Assembly: GCA_042090305.1 (NCBI GenBank)
Contig: JBELJQ010000004.1
Coordinates: 6,483-70,482, forward strand
Direction of reading: 5' to 3'
Origin: TMED13 sp042090305
Lineage (GTDB): Bacteria; Pseudomonadota; Alphaproteobacteria; Methylaequorales; Methylaequoraceae
DNA length: 64,000 bases
In this document: positions 58,299 through 64,000 of the stretch, piece after piece
Numbering within the stretch: the stretch's first letter is position 1
Layout of the letters: each line of letters starts with the position of its first letter
Translations under genes and position numbers: made by a program
Notes under the pieces: generated by a model
Databases searched by the model: none
What the model saw: the letters and a program-made list of their open reading frames with translations, nothing else
What the model was told of the DNA's origin: nothing

Positions 58299-59288
58299 TT
58301 ACAGGTGATTTGTGCCTTTTTTAGTAATTATTCTACCTCTTGGCGTTCGTTGAACAAAACCTTTTTGCATCAAATATGGCTCTATTACATCTTCTATTAT
58401 ATCCTTTTGTTCTAGCAAAGCTGCACTTAATGTATCTATACCTACTGGACCACCATTATAATTGTTATAAATACATTTTAAGTATTTCCTATCCATATCA
58501 TCTAAACCCTGGTTGTCTATATGCATTAATGATAAAGATTTAGATACTATTTCAAAATCAATAAACTCTTGGTCTTGTACAACTGCAAAGTCTATTATTC
58601 TTTTTAGTAATCTTATGGCAATTCTGGGGGTTCCTCTTGATCTATCTGCCACTTCTAAGGCAGCTTTATCTTCAACAGCATAATTATATTTTTTACAGTT
58701 ATTAATAATTATTTGTTTTAGAGCAGTTGAGTCGTAGAAGTCTAGTTGTAATGGTATTCCAAAACGATCTCTCAGAGGCCTGGAAATCAAACCCAATCTG
58801 GTTGTTGCACCAATAAGTGTAAAATTTTCTATTGAAATTTGCATTACTCTCGCAGATGGACCGGAACCAATAACATAGTCACATTTAAAGTCTTCCATAG
58901 CAGGATAAAGTGTTTCTTCTATAATTGGTGACAGCCTGTGTATTTCGTCAATAAATAAAATATCTCCTTCACTCAGATTACTTAATAAAGTCACTAAGTC
59001 TCCTTTTTTTGTAAAAGCTGGACCTGATGTAGAGTGAATATTTACATTTCTTTCTGATGAAATTATATTTGCAAGAGTCGTTTTACCTAATCCTGGTGGT
59101 CCATATAAAATTATGTGATCCAAATTTTTTTTACTTTTAATTGAAGATTGAATAAAAGTTTTTAGGTTTGATTTGATTGAATCTTGTCCAATAAAATCTT
59201 CAATTTTTTTAGGTCTTAAAATGTTACTTTTATCCTCATTTATTTCTTTAGGGTTACGACCTACTTTAGTTTTGTAATCTTTTGTCAT
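58299..59288 (-). CDS. ruvB: Holliday junction DNA helicase RuvB
   Basis: RuvB is the AAA+ motor of branch migration. The 329 residues have RPKKIEDFIGQDSIKSNLK, Walker A LYGPPGLGKTTLANI near residue 65, Walker B ILFIDEIHRLSPIIEE, IGATTRLGLISRPLRDRFGI and the winged-helix C-terminus with EPYLMQKGFVQRTPRGRI. It is encoded after ruvA (4-base gap). Confidence 0.97.
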   Translation of the reverse strand: MTKDYKTKVGRNPKEINEDKSNILRPKKIEDFIGQDSIKSNLKTFIQSSIKSKKNLDHIILYGPPGLGKTTLANIISSERNVNIHSTSGPAFTKKGDLVTLLSNLSEGDILFIDEIHRLSPIIEETLYPAMEDFKCDYVIGSGPSARVMQISIENFTLIGATTRLGLISRPLRDRFGIPLQLDFYDSTALKQIIINNCKKYNYAVEDKAALEVADRSRGTPRIAIRLLKRIIDFAVVQDQEFIDFEIVSKSLSLMHIDNQGLDDMDRKYLKCIYNNYNGGPVGIDTLSAALLEQKDIIEDVIEPYLMQKGFVQRTPRGRIITKKGTNHL

Positions 59289-59292
59289 ATAC

Positions 59293-59892
59293 TTATACTG
59301 GTTTAGTGAGGAGTTTTAATGCTATTGGTATCATTTCTTCTAAGTTTTTTTCTTCATTTTTCATTATTACTTGAATTGCTGTTTCCTCACTAATTCTTGA
59401 AGGATACCCAAGGTTTATTAAACATGAAACTAAATCTGCTTTCATTATTGAATTAGTTTCTGAAATAGATAAATCATGCAATTCAAACTTTTTTTGTATT
59501 TTTTCTCTCAATTCATTAAATATTCTTTTCGCAAGTTTTTGGCCTACCCCATTAATTTTTGTCAGAGTTTGTAATTCTTCATTTTTTATTGTACTAACAA
59601 TTTGTTGACTATCTAAGTCGGACATAATGTTCAATGCCATCTTACTACCTACACCTTGAACTGATAATAAATCGGAAAATATTTCTCTTTCTTCATCATT
59701 TTTAAATCCTACTAAAATTCTAGAATCTTCTTTAAGTATTTCATAAATATAAATCTCAATATCCTCACGAATATTTTTAAATTTTTGAACATTCAAAGGG
59801 GTCATTAAAACTCTATAAACTACATCTTGAACATCTAAATCGATAAAAAAATCGGAAAAACTTTCAATATTACCTTTTAATTTTACAATCAT
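59293..59892 (-). CDS. ruvA: Holliday junction DNA helicase RuvA
   Basis: RuvA binds the four-way junction and loads RuvB. The 199 residues contain the OB-fold domain (MIVKLKGNIESF, GF-type VGFKNDEEREIFSDLLSVQGVGSKMALNI near residue 62). A helix-hairpin-helix pair includes LTKINGVGQKLAKRIFNELREK, and domain III at the end has AIQVIMKNEEKNLEEMIPIALKLL. It is between ruvC and ruvB. Confidence 0.95.
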   Translation of the reverse strand: MIVKLKGNIESFSDFFIDLDVQDVVYRVLMTPLNVQKFKNIREDIEIYIYEILKEDSRILVGFKNDEEREIFSDLLSVQGVGSKMALNIMSDLDSQQIVSTIKNEELQTLTKINGVGQKLAKRIFNELREKIQKKFELHDLSISETNSIMKADLVSCLINLGYPSRISEETAIQVIMKNEEKNLEEMIPIALKLLTKPV

Positions 59893-59903
59893 TTTTTTTC
59901 TAA

Positions 59904-60410
59904 TTATAACTCATTTAAAAAATTTAATTTTGATTTACTCTGCATAGCATGACAAATTGCAACTGCCAACGCATCTGCAGAATCCTCACTATAAATTTTT
60001 ATTGATGGATAAATTCTCTCAATCATTTTAATAATTTGATTTTTATCAGCATGACCATAACCTACTAAATTTTTTTTTACAGTATTGGGAGAATATTCGC
60101 TAATATCTAAATTCTTTCTTGCTGCAAGTAAAAACACAACTCCTCTTGCTTTGCCTAACTTTAAAGTAGAGTCTGGGTTTGAATTTGAAAAAATTTTTTC
60201 AATTGAAATATGGTTGGGGGCATACTTTTCTATGATTATTTCAAGACCCTCATAAATTTTTTTTAGCCTTTGACCTAGTTCAGTACTTTTTTTTGTTTCA
60301 ATTACTCCATGGGAAATGTATTTTTCACTATTAGAAAGACTCTCAACTACTCCCCAACCAGTAAAGTTTAAACCTGGATCAATACCTAAAATAAATCTCT
60401 TATTCTTCAA
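59904..60410 (-). CDS. ruvC: Crossover junction endodeoxyribonuclease RuvC
   Basis: RuvC is the Holliday junction resolvase. The 168 residues have FILGIDPGLNFTGWGVVES with the first catalytic Asp near residue 10, ISIEKIFSNSNPDSTLKLGKARGV with the catalytic Glu near 70, and SEDSADALAVAICHAMQ with the last acidic residues near 145. It is adjacent to yebC (11-base overlap) and ruvA. Confidence 0.96.
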   Translation of the reverse strand: MKNKRFILGIDPGLNFTGWGVVESLSNSEKYISHGVIETKKSTELGQRLKKIYEGLEIIIEKYAPNHISIEKIFSNSNPDSTLKLGKARGVVFLLAARKNLDISEYSPNTVKKNLVGYGHADKNQIIKMIERIYPSIKIYSEDSADALAVAICHAMQSKSKLNFLNEL

Positions 60411-61155
60411 AAACTTTTTCCATTAGATCGTCAGAAATATTAAAATTTGCAGATACACTTTGAACATCATCTAAATCTTCAAGTTTCTCAAGAAGCTTTA
60501 TTAAATTTTTTGCATCTTGTTCATCGGTAATATTTATAAGATTTAATGGCCTCCATTCTATTGAGGAAAAATTAGCTAGGTTATATTTTTTCTCTAATTC
60601 AATAATAATTGTGTTATGTGAGTCTAAGCTGGTTAAAACTTCGAAAGTATCTTCATTCTCTAAAATATCATCAGCATTTAATGAAACACACTTATCAAAA
60701 AATTTTTCAAAGTCATCAATATTATTTTTATATGAAATCACTCCAATTTTTTTAAAATTATGTTGAACACATCCATTAACTCCAAGATTACCATTATATT
60801 TAGAAAAAGTTGACCTAATTTCAGATGCACTTCTGTTTCTATTGTCAGTTAAGCATTCTATTATTATCGCAACACCACTAGGTCCAAATCCCTCATAAAT
60901 AATTTCTTGTATTTGTTCATCATTAGTATCTGATGAGTTTTTTTTTATAGCTCTTTCTATATTATCTTTTGACATATTTGAGGATAAGGCGTTATTTACG
61001 GCAGTTCTTAATCTTGGATTAGAGTCAGAATCGGCTCCACCGAGCTTAGCAGCAACAGAAATTTCCCTTATCAGTCTAGAAAATAGTTTTGCCCTTTTTT
61101 TGTCTTGGGCTCCTTTTCTATGCATTATATTTTTAAATTTAGAGTGACCTGCCAT
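60400..61155 (-). CDS. yebC: YebC/PmpR family protein
   Basis: The 251-residue protein begins MAGHSKFKNIMHRKGAQDKKRAKLF-type (family signature, trimmed here to AGHSKFKNIMHRK), followed by ARNNALSS-like TAVNNALSSNMSKDNIERAI. IYEGFGPSGVAIIIECLTDN and NLGVNGCVQHNFKKIG are also present. YebC proteins are reported as transcriptional regulators and, more recently, as translation factors; the role here is unproven. It is upstream of ruvC, the typical order. Confidence 0.95.
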   Translation of the reverse strand: MAGHSKFKNIMHRKGAQDKKRAKLFSRLIREISVAAKLGGADSDSNPRLRTAVNNALSSNMSKDNIERAIKKNSSDTNDEQIQEIIYEGFGPSGVAIIIECLTDNRNRSASEIRSTFSKYNGNLGVNGCVQHNFKKIGVISYKNNIDDFEKFFDKCVSLNADDILENEDTFEVLTSLDSHNTIIIELEKKYNLANFSSIEWRPLNLINITDEQDAKNLIKLLEKLEDLDDVQSVSANFNISDDLMEKVFEE

Positions 61156-61156
61156 C

Positions 61157-61957
61157 TTAAATTCCTAAAAACCCGTCATTTATCAATTGTTTAAAATTTT
61201 TAACTTTTTTTGTCTCTAGATCAATTTCTAAAATAACACCACAAACAGTACCCTCTCCATCAGCTGGCTCCAGTCTCGTTCTCAAGTGCTTGTGAAGGAA
61301 TCGTTTAAGAGAAATCTCCTTTTTCATTCCAATTATCGAATTATAATCACCACACATACCTAAGTCAGTCTGATAAAATGTTCCTTTTTCCATTATGTGC
61401 AAATCTGATGTGGGAATATGAGTATGGGTTCCAACAACTGCTGTAACTCTTCCATCTAAGAAGTGACCTATTGCCATTTTTTCTGAAGTAGACTCTCCAT
61501 GTACATCAACTATGATTAGACAATTACTCGCATATAATTTTATTTCATCAAGTATTCTATCTAAATTCAAAAAAGGGTTTTCAATTGTGTCCATATACAA
61601 TCTACACATTACGTTAATTACAACTGCGATACTTCCGTTTCCAATTTCATAAATACCAAATCCTCTACCAGGAGTCTTTTCAGGATAGTTACATGGCCTT
61701 ATCAATCTATTATCTGTTTCGATATGCTGAATTATTTCTCTTTGATCCCAAATATGGTTTCCAGTAGTAATTACATCTATTCCCATTTCATAAAATTCTT
61801 CACAGATTTTTTTTGTGATTCCAAAACCACTTGCTGCATTTTCTCCGTTTACAACGACAAAATCAATTTGTTCCTTTTTTTTCAATATCGGTAAGTTTTT
61901 TTTTAAAGCTAATCTTCCAGACTTTCCAACTACATCACCACAAATTAAGACTTTCAT
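61157..61957 (-). CDS. YmdB-family metallophosphoesterase (TIGR00282)
   Basis: The 266 residues show a calcineurin-like phosphoesterase of the YmdB family: KVLICGDVVGKSGRLAL, VNGENAASGFGITK, DVITTGNHIWDQREI, IVDVHGESTSEKMAIGHF and VVGTHTHIPTSDLHI, which together supply the metal-binding Asp, Asn, Glu and His residues. The B. subtilis relative is a 2',3'-cAMP phosphodiesterase; the role here is unknown. It overlaps the 5-formyl-THF cyclo-ligase gene by 4 bases. Confidence 0.92.
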   Translation of the reverse strand: MKVLICGDVVGKSGRLALKKNLPILKKKEQIDFVVVNGENAASGFGITKKICEEFYEMGIDVITTGNHIWDQREIIQHIETDNRLIRPCNYPEKTPGRGFGIYEIGNGSIAVVINVMCRLYMDTIENPFLNLDRILDEIKLYASNCLIIVDVHGESTSEKMAIGHFLDGRVTAVVGTHTHIPTSDLHIMEKGTFYQTDLGMCGDYNSIIGMKKEISLKRFLHKHLRTRLEPADGEGTVCGVILEIDLETKKVKNFKQLINDGFLGI

Positions 61958-62499
61958 GTTATCAACCTAGTTGGTGTAACCACAACATCTAATTTTTTAT
62001 CATATTGGTAAAAAGGCAACTTTTTCACTTCTTGTTCATCAAATCCAACTCCTATTTTAAACACTTCGCCTTTTTTTTCCAGAAAAGAAATTGTTCTATC
62101 ATAATATCCTCCCCCATACCCGAGTCTATTTCTATTCGAATCAAACGCAACTAATGGAATAATTAAAATTTTGGGGTTCATAAAACAATTATTAATTGGA
62201 ACTTTAATTCCAAACTTATCAAGGGCTAATTTGGTATCGAATTTATAACTTTTAAATAGTAAATGAGATTTTTTTTTGAATATAAATGGAAGGACTAAGC
62301 TATAGTCATTTTTCATTAAGAAATTATAAAACTTTAATAAGCTCACCTCATTATTAGCGGGATAATATCCAGCAACAATAATAGTATTATTTGATATAAT
62401 ATTCTTTAATTTTTTAATGATACTATTTTGCTTATTTTGCCTATTATCTATAGAGTTTCTTAATTTTAAAATGTCTATACGTATTTTTTTTTTATTCAT
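61954..62499 (-). CDS. 5-formyltetrahydrofolate cyclo-ligase
   Basis: The enzyme recycles 5-formyl-THF to methenyl-THF with ATP. The 181 residues from ATG 62499 have RIDILKLRNSIDN, IIVAGYYPANNEVSL, ILIIPLVAFDSNRNRLGYGGGYYDR with the GYGGGYYD signature near residue 130, and a C-terminal DVVVTPTRLI. A TTG at 62511 gives four more residues, but the ATG is preferred. It overlaps zapA by 8 bases. It fits with fhs and folP as folate genes. Confidence 0.9.
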   Translation of the reverse strand: MNKKKIRIDILKLRNSIDNRQNKQNSIIKKLKNIISNNTIIVAGYYPANNEVSLLKFYNFLMKNDYSLVLPFIFKKKSHLLFKSYKFDTKLALDKFGIKVPINNCFMNPKILIIPLVAFDSNRNRLGYGGGYYDRTISFLEKKGEVFKIGVGFDEQEVKKLPFYQYDKKLDVVVTPTRLIT

Positions 62500-62770
62500 C
62501 GTTAAGTTCAATTTTTTTTTTTATCAACAATATCTCATTATCAATAATATCTAACTCCTTATTAGTATTCTCTAATTTGTTTTTAATCAGCTTCAAATCA
62601 CCCGCAAGCATCAAAGAGACAATTAAAAACTTTTTTAAATCAGATAAGTTTTCTTGATTAGAAATCATATTGAATTTCTCATTTATAATTTTTCCGGCAT
62701 CTTTTAGTAAATCCTCCTCACCCTCTCGACATTCAACATCATAAGATTTTTGATCAATTATAATTTTCAT
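62492..62770 (-). CDS. zapA: Cell division protein ZapA
   Basis: ZapA stabilises the FtsZ ring. The 92 residues have the N-terminal strand-turn KIIIDQKSYDVECREGEEDLLKDAGKIINEKF characteristic of ZapA and a C-terminal coiled coil (about 50-90). The zapA to cyclo-ligase order is conserved in many Proteobacteria. A 6S RNA is sometimes found near this locus but not here. Confidence 0.85.
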   Translation of the reverse strand: MKIIIDQKSYDVECREGEEDLLKDAGKIINEKFNMISNQENLSDLKKFLIVSLMLAGDLKLIKNKLENTNKELDIIDNEILLIKKKIELNDE

Positions 62771-62780
62771 AAAAAATATT

Positions 62781-62939
62781 CTATTTTGTCTTAAGGAATT
62801 TTAATACCTTTTCTAATATTAATAACACTTTTTGGAGCAGTTCTATATCTTCTTTTCCTCCTTCAAATTTTTTCTTGTCAATTAAGAGCTTAATTTCTTT
62901 TATTTTTAATAAAATCTTTTTAAACTTTGAATTATTCAT
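62781..62939 (-). CDS. Small coiled-coil protein upstream of zapA (52 residues)
   Basis: This frame is shorter than 60 codons and easily missed. It runs from ATG 62939 to TAG 62781, encodes NNSKFKKILLKIKEIKLLID and then KKFEGGKEDIELLQKVLLIL, and is Lys/Leu/Ile-rich with heptad-like spacing. It stops 10 bases before the zapA start on the same strand. Many Proteobacteria have a short coiled-coil gene beside zapA, which makes it plausible. I know no function. It could also be a chance ORF in an AT-rich leader. Confidence 0.5.
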   Translation of the reverse strand: MNNSKFKKILLKIKEIKLLIDKKKFEGGKEDIELLQKVLLILEKVLKFLKTK

Positions 62940-62967
62940 TGAAGTAAATTTTTTTTCTATTTATATT
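62939..62967 (+). promoter_or_regulatory. gap: Candidate promoter of gap
   Basis: TTGAAG (62939-62944) and TATATT (62962-62967) are 17 bases apart in the 90-base gap between the divergent small ORF and gap. The predicted start is near 62974, with a leader of about 56 bases. Confidence 0.4.
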
Positions 62968-63029
62968 AAACTTATCAATTACACTATAAAGTAATTTCAT
63001 TAATCAACACTTACTAAAAAAAAATCATT

Positions 63030-64000
63030 ATGAAAAAAAAAAAAATTGCTATTAACGGCTTCGGAAGAATTGGTAGACTAACATTAAGGTCTTTTCTAGA
63101 AAGATCACCAACAGACTTTGAAATTTGTTCAATCAATGACTTGGGAAATATTGAATCAAATTTACACCTTTTCAAATATGATTCTGTTCATGGCAAACTT
63201 TCAAATACAATTAATCGAGTTCAAAACACGATGACAGTAGACAACCAAAGAATTGATTTTCTTTCTGAGCCCGATCCCTCTAAACTCCCTTGGAAAGAGA
63301 TGGGTATTGATTTAGTTATCGAGTCTACAGGGAGATTTACGTCTAGAGAAGATGCAAATAAACATATTGTATCTGGAGCAAAAAAGGTACTAATTTCAGC
63401 ACCAGCATCAAACCCTGATCTGACAGTTGTTTATGGTGTGAATCATCAACTTATTTCAAATGAACATAATATTATATCAAATGCTTCATGTACGACGAAT
63501 TGTCTTGCTCCACTGGCATACTTACTTCAAAAATCTGTTGGAATTGTAACAGGGTACATGACAACTGTTCACTCTGTTACTGGAGATCAGAATACAATTG
63601 ACACAATTCACAAAGATTTAAGAAGAGCAAGAAATTCCTTGGTATCAATCATTCCAACCTCTACTGGAGCAGCAAGAGCTGTTGGAGAGGTTTTACCTAA
63701 ACTTAAAGGCAAGATCGATGGAAGTGCTATTAGGGTTCCAACAGCGAATGTATCTCTGGTAGACTTTAAGTTTGTTTCAAGTAAGGAAACAAATGAACAA
63801 GAACTTATAAAAATTTTTAAAGAGGGTGAATCAGGTGAATTAAAATCAATTCTTGAGACAACATCCGAGCCTGTTGTTTCTCCAGATTTGAATCACAACT
63901 CTCATAGCTCAATTGTTGATTTGTCAGAAATTAAAGTGCTTAATAAAAACTTTTGTAGGGTTCTATCATGGTATGATAATGAATGGGGTTTTTCCAATAG
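63030..64000 (+). CDS. gap: Glyceraldehyde-3-phosphate dehydrogenase (truncated by the window edge)
   Basis: GAPDH makes 1,3-bisphosphoglycerate in glycolysis or the reverse reaction. From ATG 63030 the frame runs open to the edge (323 codons). It has KIAINGFGRIGRLTLRSFLE, the NAD site INDLGN near residue 36, the catalytic Cys in SNASCTTNCLAP near 153, VTGDQNTIDT (catalytic His appears in TTVHSVTGDQ), and SWYDNEWGFSN near the end. About 10-15 residues are missing. The second codon onward has 13 A in a row encoding four Lys. Confidence 0.95.
   Translation, partial: MKKKKIAINGFGRIGRLTLRSFLERSPTDFEICSINDLGNIESNLHLFKYDSVHGKLSNTINRVQNTMTVDNQRIDFLSEPDPSKLPWKEMGIDLVIESTGRFTSREDANKHIVSGAKKVLISAPASNPDLTVVYGVNHQLISNEHNIISNASCTTNCLAPLAYLLQKSVGIVTGYMTTVHSVTGDQNTIDTIHKDLRRARNSLVSIIPTSTGAARAVGEVLPKLKGKIDGSAIRVPTANVSLVDFKFVSSKETNEQELIKIFKEGESGELKSILETTSEPVVSPDLNHNSHSSIVDLSEIKVLNKNFCRVLSWYDNEWGFSN

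Noticed and set aside
62771..63029. 6S RNA near zapA and the cyclo-ligase gene
   Set aside because: zapA and the cyclo-ligase overlap by 8 bases and the upstream stretch holds an ORF; no 6S-like long bulged hairpin is visible.
1..64000. tRNA, rRNA, CRISPR arrays, insertion sequences and prophage genes
   Set aside because: Reading through the gaps and gene products shows no cloverleaf sequences, spaced repeats, transposase or integrase motifs; all sizeable gaps are accounted for.

Overview
The window is about 64 kb of a very AT-rich (roughly 30% GC by eye), gene-dense bacterial chromosome with no tRNA, rRNA, CRISPR array or mobile element that I can see. Gene content and order point to a streamlined marine alphaproteobacterium of the SAR11/HIMB59/AEGEAN-169 type. 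Pointers are a C4-pathway 5-aminolevulinate synthase (hemA), DUF3126 and DUF6476 proteins, RpoH beside rluD, the ruv-ybgC-tolQRAB-pal-cpoB-tilS-ftsH-folP-glmM block, and a proteorhodopsin with its retinal genes. The exact clade is inference. No gene-free stretch exceeds 300 bases.

Layout. 1-4.4 kb: the tail of a probable B12-dependent ribonucleotide reductase, a RidA-family protein, a DUF482 acyltransferase-like protein and clpA-clpS. 4.4-9.6 kb: nucleotide-sugar genes (phosphomannomutase/phosphoglucomutase, ugd, galU), a membrane J-domain protein and a GT4 glycosyltransferase; galU is split by a frameshift in an 18-base A run. 9.6-20.8 kb: housekeeping genes (fhs, pyrE, thiO-thiS-thiG, msrB, hemA, pdxH, fabI, aroC, tlyA, ispA, xseB, tusA-like). 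20.8-26.9 kb: a tight run of seven genes joining a NitT/TauT-type ABC importer to an ExbB-ExbD-ExbD-TonB energiser, followed by an abundant-type porin. 26.9-29.4 kb: a lipoprotein, an outer-membrane barrel-like protein, and DUF3126 and DUF3429 proteins.

29.4-35.8 kb: the phototrophy island, with proteorhodopsin (proton-pump residues and Gln at the spectral tuning site, so predicted blue-absorbing), then crtE-crtI-crtB-crtY-blh, which should make retinal from prenyl diphosphates. A strong hairpin terminator lies between the opsin and crtE. 35.8-51.5 kb: a 2OG-Fe(II) oxygenase, a second copy of a small HExxH protein family (the first is at 11.3 kb), DUF6476, rluD, rpoH, purA, hisZ, serC, an SLC13/RCK transporter, thiC, thiD, glmM, folP and ftsH. 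51.5-64 kb: tilS, the Tol-Pal envelope system with an extra small lipoprotein gene, ruvBAC, yebC, a ymdB-type phosphodiesterase, 5-formyl-THF cyclo-ligase, zapA with a small upstream ORF, and a gap gene running off the end.

Together the genes describe an aerobic, light-assisted heterotroph with folate/C1 and thiamine precursor synthesis and tightly packed operons with ATGA/TAATG overlaps. The most unusual items are the galU slippage site, the ABC-TonB operon, the repeated hairpin-then-gene arrangement, and the paired HExxH proteins.
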